Source: Nymphalis io
Lineage: Eukaryota > Arthropoda > Insecta > Lepidoptera > Nymphalidae
DNA length: 64,000 bases
Assembly (NCBI RefSeq): GCF_905147045.1
Contig: NC_065890.1
Location: 62,001-126,000, forward strand
Reading direction: 5' to 3'
Numbering within the stretch: position 1 is the stretch's first letter; each line of letters opens with the position of its first letter. Position numbers and translations under genes: made by a program. The notes beneath the pieces were generated by a model. That model ran no database searches, was not told the origin of the DNA, and saw nothing but the letters and a program-made list of their open reading frames with translations. Positions 1 to 9,786 of the stretch are shown in pieces.

Positions 1-1299
1 GTAATGATACGAGTTATTTTTTATAATTAGTTTATTATTATATAACATACTTAATATTATATTACTTTCACTAAATTATTAATATTACAAGAACGACGAA
101 CTACTTGCATAATATTTTCTTTAAAATTGTAAACATTTCTCATGTAAGTGACTGTATTGTTTTTTTTGAGGAATAAATGTCTATAAATTGAATCAGTTCA
201 CTTTCGCTGTAGACTCACCTAAGCAAAAAGACAGAAGACACTAGTATTTTACACGGTAGGTAGTATGCATTTATTATATGCAATCATAGTACTTTATTTG
301 AAAAATAGGTAAGGGATATTTTATTATTGCATAACTGTGTTTAATTTATTCAGTAATACAATTTACATTTGAATATAACCATCTTGATCATTACGATATT
401 TAGTCAGCGATGCAGCGATTTGAACAATGATATGTAAATAGTCAAGAGATTAGCGTAGTAATAGTGTGATATTTTTGTAGTAGTCGTGATTGTTGATTTG
501 TAAAATTAACAAGCCTTGTGAAATAGACAAATATTTCAATGTACGCATAGTTATCTAATTGAGCGATACGATACAATAGCTACGATATTCTGTAAGGAAA
601 TATCCGGTGCGGGAGCTTAACTACTATGCTCTTCTTCTTCTTCGGAATATTACTCTACTTCTTCTTCGCAAATATGTCAATCTTTCTACACGTACGTACG
701 TACAGTCTGTGGTCTGACTATACGCAAAAGGCATACAGTTTCCAGTACAAGAATGTGTTGAGGGTGGTGATGGGGAAGCCTAGACAATGCCGGCAATGTT
801 TGGGGATGCTCGCGTGGACGGTTTCTACGCGATATGGTCTGAAATAAGTTATTATTATTATTAAATAATATAAAATTCAGAAAATTTTCTCCAAATAAGC
901 AAAACTCAATAATAAGGATTGATGTATTACTACAAGTATGGAAATTTTGTTAACTAGTAACCCCAAAACTACAACTACGCCCTCCTGTCAATGTCGTTGG
1001 ATTGTCACAAAATCATTATCACACTTTATCTGAAAATATAGCGAGATTTTTATAGGTCACATTGGCAGAATATTTTGCACTCAAATAGCGTAGACACACG
1101 CCAGAAAAGAAAAAAAAAGTGAGATTTTCAAATATATTAAATGTATTTTCAAATATTTACCTAATTAGTTAACTTCACATTTATGGTGATAAAGTGTAAA
1201 GCTTAGAGTTGTGACCCCGTATATACATATAATAAAACTGTATTAAAATAATTGTTTGTAAGACCTAATGAGATAACAAGCATAACAGAAGCTGAGGAA
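1..1299. other. AT-rich 5' flank; no gene recognised
   Basis: This stretch is mostly AT-rich spacer. The only open frame of note is at 626-847 (+), 73 codons, beginning with a run of Leu/Phe from CTTCTTC repeats and ending just before a short (ATT)n run at 850-863. That ending resembles the 3' end of a retroposed sequence more than a gene, and I recognise no domain. The last few hundred bases before 1300 should contain the promoter and 5' UTR of the OPA3-like gene, but no clear TATA box or initiator stands out. Confidence 0.5.
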
Positions 1300-2803
1300 A
1301 TGACGAATCAGTTTCCGATGTTCCGGTTCGCGACTCTAATGGCACGACAACTCAGTTCGCCCATCGCTGCACGAATTAAGGTTAGATTTGATGAAGGAAA
1401 TCGGATGTATTTATTTAGGATAACCAACAGTAGATACATTAAATATACAATAGAAACAAATATGTTAAAAGTTGTTCATTAAATATTTTACTTTATTTTT
1501 TAATTTTATATAAGTAACAAAATAATTAGTAAAGACATACTTTATTTAGTTTCATCATTAAAATTAAAATATCCTATAAAAAAAGAAATATAAATTTTAA
1601 ATACAGGACTATACATATAAGTAAATAATAATCAAATTAGCGTCGAACGCCATCAAAATAAACTGTACCGCAATGAAACCTCATTAGTGCGTTGCTTTGC
1701 GTCGTCGCAACGGGTCAACACATTGTATGCCACATCTGCGTTGCGTATTCAGTATGCACCTCTAGTTTACCCCTAGCAGTGGAGTACTGTCCGTCGTCGC
1801 ACTAGAGTTGCGACAATGCAGCGAATCACCCTCCCCCGCTTCACCACTTGTCCGTCGATCCGTCGAAACGTGTAGTACATTACTGAATAACTGCTCGCAG
1901 TCTCATCCGAATCTGCTGACGGTCTTCCTCTACGCGATCTAGGCGAGGCAAGACTTGACAGTATGCTGGGTGGTGTCTCAGTCCACGTAACAGTGGTGTG
2001 TCTCATCTTACACACGTCACATGCAGCGACGCAACACATAATGTGGCATGTCACTAAAGTATATATTATATAAAACGAAGCAGCGACGACGCGACGCAAC
2101 GCAATGCACTATGAGGGCTCGATCTAACTGCGTGCAACTGTTCCTCTATAACTAGTGTAGAGTATTTTTTTGTAGAGGTATGCTGTCTCACATCCACGCT
2201 TCGGCACCGCAGTGTGCATTCGTATCGCTAATCTATTCCACTGGTGTGAGTGGAACGCCCGCGCGTGGACGCTGCGGCTTGCAGGCATCACGCTGCCGGC
2301 GACAGCGCGACCACCTCCACTGCCCGTTCGCACGGCGGTCAATCTAGGTGGCGATCTGTTAGGTAGAAGATTTGTCTTGCAAACATTGGCAAAATAAGTT
2401 GCATCTGTAATGGTTGAATTTGTATAAGAAAGTATTAAATAAATTATTTTTTATTATTTTATATTTATTTTGCAGGTGAGATCATAATTTTTTCCTTGAG
2501 TTCACTTATAATTATTTTCGAAGTCAATCGTCAGGCAAATAAACAAGAGGATAAGGTGATTGAATTATTTAAAAAAACAACTTAAATTAGAATATTTAAT
2601 CAAAATAAAGTCACTACAGTTTACATTTGAATGTAATTAAGGTGTTAAACGAGAAGTCACAGTGGTTGGCGATCGCGTTGTCTCTGGAGGAGCTACAACG
2701 CGAGCTGACTCTGCAACAACTCGACATCGAGCACTTGCGCTCTACGCTGCTGCAACTGAGGTCTCTCCAAGAGCAAGATAATAGTCCCTCTGAACGACGC
2801 TAA
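1300..2803 (+). CDS. OPA3: OPA3-family protein, four-exon gene
   Basis: Four exons join in phase: 1300-1380 (phase 0, donor gttaga), 2176-2362 (acceptor tttttttgtag, phase 1, donor gtagaa), 2476-2555 (acceptor ttattttgcag, phase 0, donor gtgatt) and 2642-2803 ending in TAA. The product is 169 aa, close to the 179 aa of human OPA3. Recognisable family segments in order are the N-terminal FPM...RQLSSPIAARIK helix (residues 5-27), the RYAVSHP stretch, the ANLFHWCEW block (about 44-52), the LGGDLLGE turn leading into a hydrophobic III..SLSSLIIIFEV helix (about 86-105), and a Leu/Glu/Gln-rich C-terminal coiled coil (about 117-160). OPA3 proteins are mitochondrial inner- or outer-membrane-associated proteins of uncertain biochemical activity, mutated in human optic atrophy and 3-methylglutaconic aciduria. 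The start ATG at 1300 gives the family's usual N-terminus. Upstream in-frame codons exist, so an earlier start is possible but not needed. Intron 1 contains a MITE, and a foldback element lies just after the poly(A) signal. No lesion is visible, so the gene looks functional. Confidence 0.88.
1679..2116. mobile_element. MITE-like element in intron 1 of the OPA3-like gene
   Basis: Imperfect terminal inverted repeats are visible: 1679-1712 (CCTCATTAGTGCGTTGC...) and the reverse complement of 2081-2116 (CCTCATAGTGCATTGCG...). Both continue into a GCGTCGTCGC-rich block. No transposase frame is present, so this is a non-autonomous DNA element or a degenerate foldback. Its interior (about 1890-2010) is also found near 4087-4210. 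The right repeat ends about 60 bp before the acceptor of exon 2, so the insertion sits close to a splice site without obviously damaging it. Confidence 0.55.
1890..2010. repeat. Dispersed repeat, copy 1 of 2
   Basis: The block beginning ACTGCTCGCAGT and containing CTACGCGATC.AGG.GAGG, GACAGTATGCTGGG and GTGTCTCAGT.CACGTAACAG is shared with 4087-4210 in the same orientation, with scattered substitutions and a small indel. It lies inside the intron-1 MITE. I do not recognise the family. Confidence 0.6.
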
Positions 2804-2932
2804 AGTGGGGCGTGAACCATTCAACTTCATCAATGACCTTCATTAATTTTAATTTTGTAATTAATATTTTTGTGTGAATTTTATATCAGTCTTAGGTTTT
2901 TCTGGTTTATTTATTCTTTTGTTTGTGTGTTC

Positions 2933-2938
2933 AATAAA
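2933..2938 (+). terminator. Poly(A) signal of the OPA3-like gene
   Basis: AATAAA lies 130 bp after the stop codon of the OPA3-like gene. It is the first canonical polyadenylation hexamer downstream, so it likely defines a short 3' UTR. The foldback element starts immediately after it. Confidence 0.55.
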
Positions 2939-2946
2939 GATGTTTA

Positions 2947-3445
2947 GGGTCGCCACACAAGGGCCACCGGCCACAACCACAAAACGCCGCCATGAAAAGC
3001 TAGAAGTGGCAACAAAGGTAACTGAAGAGCACGACAGGCACTTGTGGCCGGTGGTCGACACTTGCGGTCACTGGCTGCTACTTTTTTAAGCCATGGGACT
3101 CAAACAGGTTACCTGAGGTAAGGGAGAGAGGAGTGGGGAATTGCGCGAGTAGCGTGTGGCGGCGTTTTGTGTCGGAGTTTAGTGGCCGGCGCGGGTCACG
3201 ACGATTTGTAGAGAGTAGTGGCCACCGGCGTCAAACATGTGCAGCGAGTCCATATAAAATGTGTGAAAACTACAGAAAATATGCCGGTGGCGGCGTTTTG
3301 TGGTTGTGGCTGGAGGCCCGTGTGTGTGGCAATCCTTAGGGTCGTGGCAAGTGGCTGTCGCGCGCTTCAACTATCTTTGTGGCCACTTCTAGCTTCTCAT
3401 AGCGGCGTTTGTGGCTGTCGCGTGTGGCCCGTATGCGGTGACTAT
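2947..3445. mobile_element. Foldback/MITE element with GCCAC-rich inverted repeats
   Basis: The left part (about 2953-3017: GGCCACCGGCCACAACC, AAAACGCCGC, AAGCTAGAAGTGGC) recurs in inverted form at 3377-3432 (GCCACTTCTAGCTTCTCATA, GCGGCGTTTGTGGC). A further inverted copy of part of it lies at 3283-3330, and a partial one at 3148-3190. The 5' and 3' ends therefore pair over roughly 60-70 bp with mismatches. There is no transposase frame. The short open frames crossing it are by-products of its GC-rich repeats. It is followed directly by an (ATT)n run at 3441-3461. Confidence 0.6.
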
Positions 3446-3870
3446 TATTATTATTATTATCTGCTTATAAGTCTAACAGCTTTCCTGCAATAAATAAAAT
3501 AATGAAACAAATTTCATACAAGTTTTTTTAAATATTAAAATAAAATTAAGAAAACATACTATTGAAGTTACACGACTTTCATTTCGGTTAGTTACCAGGG
3601 GGACACGAACAGCCAAATGTAACGAAATATGTTACCGCAAGGTCACTAATTACTTTGGAACTATAACACCTACAGGCATTTTTTATTACTATTCAAAAGT
3701 TAGAAGCCGTTTTTCGGAAGTGCACAATATGCCGCTGTCATCGCGCACAGTGTTAATTTAGTGACTGGCCGCACGCCCCGACTTCATCCGGGTTGAACAG
3801 CTATGTCTTAGTAGATAACTTATCTTAGTAGATAGAAAGAAAACATCGAGAGGAAATCTGCATGGGTCTT
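3446..3870. other. Spacer, no gene seen
   Basis: Apart from the (ATT)n microsatellite at its left edge, this stretch shows no coding frame, no recognisable repeat and no RNA gene. Confidence 0.4.
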
Positions 3871-3874
3871 ATTT

Positions 3875-3990
3875 CACTGAAATTCTGCCATATGTGTTTT
3901 CCACCGAACCGCATTCAAGCTCCAAATCTTCTCCTCAAACATGGAGAGTAGATCTTAGCCCAGCAGTGGGGTATTCACAGGCTTTTTCTA
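3875..3990 (+). repeat. Fragment of a common lepidopteran retroposon 3' tail
   Basis: The sequence contains ATTCTGCCATATGTG, then AAGCTCCAAATCTTCTCCTC, then TTAGCCCAGCAGTGGGGTAT and ACAGGCT. I recognise this order (AGCTCCAAACCTTCTCCTCAA...TTAGCCCAGCAGTGGGACAT) as a widespread lepidopteran retroposon 3' tail. A second, more decayed copy is at 6580-6690. The family name is uncertain. Confidence 0.5.
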
Positions 3991-4086
3991 GTCAGGCTGA
4001 CGCCTGCGTCTGTTTACTGAGCAGAATCGACCCTTTCCCGTTTCCGTACGGTCTTTCACGACGATTACCTGTGGAGGATCGCCGAC

Positions 4087-4250
4087 ATGACTGCTCGCAG
4101 TTAGAAGTCTCGTCCGAATATGCTGACCACGATCTTTCTCTACGCGATCCAGGTGAGGCAAGACTCGACAGTATGCTGGGAGGTGTCTCAGTGCACGTAA
4201 CAGTGGTGGCATATCGTCATCACTTCGTGTCTGATCTTACACAGGTATCC
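4087..4250. repeat. Dispersed repeat, copy 2 of 2
   Basis: Same-orientation relative of 1890-2010, sharing ACTGCTCGCAGT, CTCTACGCGATC, GACAGTATGCTGGG and the AACAGTGGTG end. This copy is slightly longer (…CTGATCTTACAC). The 148-codon open frame running through it from 3894 crosses two unrelated repeats and is not considered a gene. Confidence 0.55.
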
Positions 4251-4259
4251 AGCGAAGTA

Positions 4260-5640
4260 ACCGTGACCAGCATAAAGGAGGCGAATTTTAGCCCTCAGTC
4301 CCCCAATATTAGGTTGTGCATGGCACCCACTATCTTCTAGATCCGAGCGACTAGACGCTTGAAGTGCTTTTCTAAGCCATAGCCAGACCCAAAGAGGATC
4401 GAGTTTAAGTAAAGTGTAACTTAAGCTTAGATTACAATAAAATATGTCCCCACACACATACATACTCACATAATTTCTTAAGAATAGTTTGTTAAAGCTT
4501 GTAAACATTGTTGCTATTGCTTATATAAATAAATGACACAAAAGTTACGTGTGCTATTAACTAATTATTCGCACTTGGGGGAGGATGGCTGGCCATCCTT
4601 AATACAGGTTATTCTTATAATCTAGCTAGGATGACCAGACTTTGTTTTCAAGTGTCTTTGTTACTTTAATTATTGTATAAGTTATCTCTTGTTTAGACTG
4701 AGTAAATGTATAAACCTTTATGTGAAATAAATTATTAGGTATTCTTTTTATTAATTTCCAAAAATAAATAAAAAACCATTTTCAATAAATCTTGTAATTT
4801 AGATACGAATGGAGTACTGTACGCATAAGACGTTTCACGAACTCTACGGCGGCTCCGTTCCTGATAAAATAAAATCATAGGGGGGTACCCTATGATTTTT
4901 TTCTCCTACAATGACGCTTTTATTCTAATTGAAATATGTACATTTTTAGTTAGTTCTAAATATAGTTATTTTTTATAAAATAAAAGTTTATTTTATTACG
5001 TTTGTTTATTTTGGAGTACGAGTTTAAATAATCATTAAACCAGTTAGGTTAATACTTAGACCAGCGATGGTTTATCTTTGTAAACACAGACGTTGATTTT
5101 CTTTATTCGCGTAATCTGCGGCTAATAAAACAATTCATAAATCACAGCGGATCGGTAGGAGGTAATAATGGCGGGTAATGCAGACGAAGATTAATTACTC
5201 CGCCGCGGCTTCGCGCCGGTTGTCTAACTTAAGCTGCTGACTCAGTTCTCGTCATAACTTTATTTTTCTGACCTTAAAAAAACTTCATTAACTTTATCGC
5301 TGGCTGAACTAATACTTCATTATTACGTAAATATGTTTCAAAAGTAAGCGGAATAATTGCTATCATCTGAATAGACTGATAGTTGACTTGATACAACTAA
5401 TGAGGAGTGGCTTTCATTTGTTTTGTTGCTACGGATTAGCTGTATTATACTTTACCATGATGTGTGTCTAATTTAGAGATTAATACTTTAATTCTTTTTT
5501 TATAGATATAATGTACATACACGCCGAGTACTCCATGGTCTGCATAAATCATATCACAAATATTATTATGTATTAAATATATAATTATATATTAAAAAAT
5601 AAATTAAACAATTTATTTTTGTTATAAATAACTCATTGTA
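4260..5640. other. AT-rich spacer with a short palindrome
   Basis: No coding exon is recognised. The only structure of note is a perfect inverted repeat at 4871-4899. GC-richer sequence around 5150-5220 (CCGCCGCGGCTTCGCGCCGG) could be regulatory, but nothing specific supports that. Confidence 0.4.
4871..4899. repeat. Perfect inverted repeat, 12-bp arms
   Basis: AAAATCATAGGG (4871-4882) and CCCTATGATTTT (4888-4899) pair perfectly around a 5-nt loop. No terminator context or coding sequence surrounds it. Confidence 0.8.
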
Positions 5641-5641
5641 A

Positions 5642-5707
5642 AACTTGATATACTTTAGGTATATCAAGTTAGCGGTTCTTATCCAAACACTAGGAGTGTT
5701 TGGATAA
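5642..5707. repeat. Two adjacent perfect hairpins
   Basis: Hairpin 1: AACTTGATATAC (5642-5653) pairs with 5659-5670 around loop TTTAG. Hairpin 2: TTATCCAAACACT (5679-5691) pairs with 5695-5707 around loop AGG. Only 8 nt separate them. They are too short for a microRNA precursor, and no Helitron 3' CTRR end follows hairpin 2 clearly. Confidence 0.8.
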
Positions 5708-6094
5708 AATAAGTGCTTTATGATATAGCCGAGCTACTCATAACACATATTTAGTTTACGCGGCGCACAGATCAGTCAGATAAAATCATACAAAGTCTGC
5801 AGGTTTTTTTCTGACATTTTCACCAATCGTCGTCATATTTTGATTACGAAAAGTTTTCAACATACAAACTACAAGCCAGCTGAAATATCATTGTATGTAA
5901 GTATAACTAAGCAAATGCAATTATATATGAATGAACTGTAAAAGAGACTGAAGTCCACGTGTAGCTAATTATGGCGTAGCAAAATGTTTAAAGGCACATT
6001 TTACGGGTATTAATTGCGTAATGAGCATATATTTTGTCGAACATTCACGATATTTACTCGCAGTTGCGGTAGTCGTTGACACAACTCCCTCGGC
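5708..6094. promoter_or_regulatory. Upstream region of the secreted-protein gene
   Basis: This should contain the promoter of the gene starting at 6095. No TATA box is obvious. CTCGCAGTTGCGG at about 6058-6070 resembles an arthropod initiator and would give a 5' UTR of about 30 nt, but this is only a suggestion from sequence. Confidence 0.25.
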
Positions 6095-7368
6095 ATGGAC
6101 GCGGCACAGCTCTCGAAGAAGCTTTACTTCACCAGCGTGTTTCGGCTGCTAGCTCTGCTGTCAGTGTTGCCCGCCGTCATTTCGGAAAATCATCCATACA
6201 CAACTATAGCTGAAAAGAGTAAATTAATTTGTAAACTTAAAATAACGAAAATTTGATAATGTATTTAATTCGATTCGATTTTAGTTTTAATGAAAAAGAA
6301 AACCTTAATGAAATGTTGGTTGCAAAACGATTTTATTTGTTTTGTTCGCTAGGCATCGCGGGGTACAAGCCGAGGGAAACTTCAAGCTTCACTATTCCCA
6401 ATTATCAGTGCAGCGGGTTCATTGATGAGGTAATCATTATATTATCTAGCGTATTCCTCACTATTGTGGAGGATCGGGGGTTTCAATCCAAACTCAATGG
6501 TAAAGAATATGTCATGTGGAAATTTATATAATCTAATGTGTTGAATACAATTCAACCAAATTTATGTATGTTTACCGTCTAACACGAAATGGAGAAGAGT
6601 GATGAAACAAGCTCCAAGCTACCTCTGAGGAGAGAGGTCTAAGCATGGTAGCGGTACATTTATAGGCTGTTACTACACTTGCTTATCCAGGTTCTCTTTC
6701 GGGAATCATTTCAATTATATTTAAAAAAAAACACATTATGATACATACAAGGTACGATAAGAATCTATGTTGGTTGATCTATGAAAAATATACAAATTTT
6801 GCGTTGCGACGAGCTGGTTGGCGTAGTTGGTAGATACTTGCCTTTTACGCCGAAGGTTGTGGGTTCGATTCCCACCCAGGACAGACATTTGTGTGCATGA
6901 ACATGTCTGTTTGTCCTGAGTCTGGGTGTAATTAGCTATATAAGTATGTATTTACAAAAGAAAAGTAGTATATGTAGTATATCGGTTGTCTGGTTTCCAT
7001 AGCACAAGCTTTGTATAAGCTTAATTTGGGATCAGATGGCCGTGTGTGAAAAATGTCCCAGGATATTATATTATTTGCATTTTTTTCAGTCTTTACTGTG
7101 CGGCGTCGGCGGTGTAGCGGGATCAGTGCGAGTGATGGTGCGGGAGGGCACGTCATTCCCAACGGTTCGCATCAACCGGCATCTACGCAACGTCACCATT
7201 CTTCGTTCTCAGGACCTGTGGGGAGTCTGCTCAGGGACTGCCGAGGTAGACGTATACGTGGGCTGCCTGGTGTCACCGTCGCTGAAGCGGCCCCGACGCC
7301 GCCGCCGTTTTATAGCTACTTTACCCGCAGCACCCGCAGCATCAGCGGATCGAACTCTAATTGATTAG
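6095..7368 (+). CDS. Unidentified predicted secreted protein, three exons
   Basis: Exons 6095-6218 (phase 1, donor GTAAAT), 6353-6429 (acceptor TTTTGTTCGCTAG, phase 0, donor GTAATC) and 7090-7368 (acceptor ATTTTTTTCAG, TAG stop) join without a frame break to give 159 aa. Residues 1-30 look like a signal peptide: basic KK at 8-9, a hydrophobic core FRLLALLSVLPAV, and likely cleavage near ISEN. The mature part has four cysteines (YQCSG, LLCGV, GVCSG, VGCLV at about 60, 71, 114 and 126), an Ile/Val-rich central region (VRVMV, VTIL, VDVYV) suggesting beta strands, then KRPRRRRR at about 133-140 and an Ala-rich end. The basic run could be a proprotein-convertase site. I do not recognise the family, so a peptide hormone, cystine-rich ligand or matrix protein are only possibilities. 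The start ATG has context CGGCATGG. Intron 2 contains a SINE ending beside the last acceptor. A second overlapping frame in exon 3 (7053-7364) is a by-product of its GC-rich composition. Confidence 0.7.
6580..6690 (+). repeat. Decayed retroposon 3'-tail fragment
   Basis: GAAACAAGCTCCAAGCTACC...GAGAGGTCTAAGC...ACATTTATAGGCTGTTACT matches, in order and with decay, the tail fragment at 3875-3990. It lies in intron 2 of the secreted-protein gene. Confidence 0.4.
6808..7080 (+). mobile_element. tRNA-Lys-like SINE
   Basis: The head reads TTGGCGTAGTTGGTAGATAC (A-box-like), CCTTTTACGCCG (UUU anticodon context) and TGTGGGTTCGATTCCCACCC (a good B box with the T-stem). The body (ACATGTCTGTTTGTCCTGAG, GTAGTATATCGGTTGTCTGG, GATCAGATGGCCGTGTG) and the end AATGTCCCAGGATATTATATTATT match a SINE type I recognise from Lepidoptera. 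It is not a tRNA gene, because the acceptor stem does not close and SINE body follows. Its 3' end abuts the polypyrimidine tract of the exon 3 acceptor at 7089 of the neighbouring gene. Confidence 0.75.
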
Positions 7369-7538
7369 AACCACAAGCGATTGCATCTACGTGATTTATA
7401 TTATAAAATTAAGTTGAATTGTAAAAGCGATTTCTATTATTATTTTATTTCTTAAATATTAAATTCGTTATTAAAAGGGAACGTGGCCATTGGAATGTTT
7501 AACGACCACACTGTATGTGAAAATTAAAGCAATCATAA

Positions 7539-7544
7539 AATAAA
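7539..7544 (+). terminator. Poly(A) signal of the secreted-protein gene
   Basis: AATAAA lies 171 bp after the stop codon at 7368, in ATAAAATAAATACAAT. It is the first clear hexamer downstream. Confidence 0.5.
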
Positions 7545-8059
7545 TACAATTCTCTCACTATGGTTTTACTTGTGAGGGCTATCCTTGGACGAGATTTTCC
7601 CGCGAGATTGAACTGAGTTTGATCTGACACAGAAAATGACTTTTCACATACACACTTAGGGTTAAGTGCAAAGATTGATGGCTTAGGTTATCAAGATTGA
7701 GATCTGTTAATAATCTTTTACTAATATTAGACGAATTGCGTAAATATGTCGGAATTATTATTAATGGTTGAAACATCAACATAATTATTTTATTTTTTTA
7801 AATTACAAGCCATATTATTGATGTGATGTTGAAATTGTTTACCTGTTACGCTTCCATATCTTAACTAGACAGATGATCATCATAAATCATAAAATTTGGC
7901 GTACACGTTGTCAGGGGTACAGAAAAGGCGGAGAGTGCCAGCCCTTCACCTCTCCCCGAATTGACGAGCGGAAACTAGTATGTAACATTGTTTTCAAAAC
8001 GGTGTAACATCGTAAATGTTCGTGCTTATAATACTACCCTTTGCATTTATTCGTGATGT
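7545..8059. other. Spacer, nothing recognised
   Basis: No exon-like sequence, RNA gene or classified repeat is visible between the secreted-protein gene and the Proto2-like remnant. Confidence 0.4.
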
Positions 8060-8910
8060 GATATAATGTATTAGAGGATATATTCAAGACGCTGCATTGG
8101 GAAGGGCGGGGCATAAACATAAACGGCGAGTACCTTTCGCACTTGAGATTTGTAGGCGATAGCGTCATCGTGGCAGAAACCGTGTAGGACATGCAATATA
8201 TGCTGAACAGCCTGGCTGATGCTTTTGCTCGAATTGATCTCCGGATGAACTTGGAGAAAATCAAAATAATGTTCAATGAACACGTCAGTCCGGAACCAAT
8301 AGCTCTTAACGGAGTTCCTCTCGAAGTTGTTCAGGAGTATGTGTACCTTAGGCAAAATTTGCAGTTGGGTCGAAACAACTTCGAAAGGGAGGCACGAAGA
8401 AGAGTACAGCTGGGCTGGGCAGCGTATAGAAAACTCGGTCAAGTCTTTTCGTCACGGATACCGCAATGCTTGAAGACAAAAGTCTTCAACGAGTGCGTCT
8501 ACCGGTTATGACCCACAGAGCCGAGACGTGGACACTGACAGTGCATTTGGTCCACCATTTTAAGGTCGCTCAGCGATCTATGGAGAGGGCTATGCTCCGA
8601 GTTTCAAATGTGGTGATCCGACAGAGAACCAAGGTTATCGTCATAGCCCAAATGATTAGTAAGCTGAAGCGGCAGTGGGCTGGACACATATGTCGCAGAA
8701 CCGACGACCGTTGGAGTAGACGTGTTCTGGAGTGGAGACCACGCATTGGCAAACGTAGCGTAGGACGCCCTCCAGCTAGGTATATATACACGCAAGGTAG
8801 CAACGGTTGGAGATTGAGAGGTGAAAATCGAGCTCAGTGGCGTGCCATTGGAGATACCTATGTCCAGCAGTGGACGTGAAAAGGATGATGATGATGATGA
8901 TGATGATATG
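8060..8910 (+). pseudogene. 5'-truncated Proto2/RTE-like LINE remnant
   Basis: Reverse-transcriptase coding sequence begins abruptly at the palm (VLEDIFKTLHWEGRGININ) and runs to the C-terminus (EWRPRIGKRSVGRPPA) followed by a (GAT)n tail at 8886-8908. The catalytic block that reads RFADDIV in the related copy at 50.7-52.2 kb reads RFVGDSV here, so one catalytic Asp is lost. Other lesions are an in-frame TAG at about 8188, a frameshift near 8500 (the CVLPVMT junction), a missing segment before IRQRTKV, and a scrambled stretch after RPPA where the related copies have RWTDDLKKVAG. The element is dead and old. Confidence 0.8.
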
Positions 8911-8984
8911 ATATAAGCAGTATGACTTCGAATACTTTTTTATTTGACATAATATGGTATTAATGTTTTAACTTTTTGTTTAAT

Positions 8985-9214
8985 TTAGGACGTAGACACA
9001 TGGTGGGAGTGCTTCAACTAGGTAAATTTAAAAGTTGACATCTAAATTGTCAGTAATTTTTATTAACACGAACGAACTAAGTAACAGCAAAACATTGCGG
9101 TGCACCGTGCCCGGCACCGTGCTGCGGCACGACGCCGCACCGTTTTCCGGTAGCAGTGCCGTGCCGTAACACGGTGGCCGATGCCGCACCATCGACATGT
9201 GTCTACGCCCTTAG
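8985..9214. mobile_element. Short MITE-like element
   Basis: TTAGGACGTAGACACATG (8985-9002) is matched in inverted form by CATGTGTCTACGCCCTTAG (9196-9214). The roughly 230-bp interior includes a run of CACCGTGCC/GGCACCGTG/GCCGTGCCG variants at 9100-9195 that can fold extensively. No transposase frame and no clear target duplication is seen. Confidence 0.55.
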
Positions 9215-9786
9215 AGAAACAAAGACGATTTTTTATTATTTATCGACTTCTTTATTGAAAAAATAAAAAACTAACGTGACCTGAAATATTATTTTTTCGT
9301 AAAAACTTTTATTTTACCTTCCAAAAATAAAACGAAATTTGCATACTTTTAGAATATTCCCATTTCTGGGGATTTTGATTAGTATGTTTAATGGCAGTTT
9401 CATGGCAGAATGTGAAGTTTGTCCACCTTCCAATACAATTGCTGCAGCTCCGGATGAAAAAAATTCGAGGGCAACTTCATTATGCAATCGGATTCTCACC
9501 TTTAAAGATAACCCCGGTCAAAGAGACAGACATAAATAAAATAATGATTGTTTTAGTTTTGGTAACTCGCAAATTTAAATTAATATTAATAATACCTAAA
9601 AAGAGGCAGTAATTTTGATATTATAAACAGACACTTCAATTTTATTTATTTGTAAAGATAGACCAGTTCAAAGTATTCTCAGATTATGTTTATAAGATAT
9701 TTTGTTAGAAATTGCCAACACTTATATAAAATTCAAGCAATGTAACGCTGTCGTGATTAGTAAAATTAGTCATATTTATTTATTTA
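9215..9786. other. Spacer, nothing recognised
   Basis: AT-rich. Short overlapping frames at 9314-9612 have no recognisable domain and no splice context. Confidence 0.35.

Noticed and set aside
626..847. 73-codon frame as a small membrane protein gene
   Set aside because: The hydrophobic start derives from CTTCTTC repeats, there is no splice or conservation evidence, and the end at (ATT)n looks retroposon-like.
6815..6885. Genuine tRNA-Lys gene
   Set aside because: Only the A/B-box and T-stem portions are tRNA-like. The acceptor stem does not pair and a SINE body follows.
7053..7364. Second overlapping protein in exon 3 of the secreted-protein gene
   Set aside because: It lacks a start linked to the upstream exons, and its composition reflects the GC-rich sense frame.
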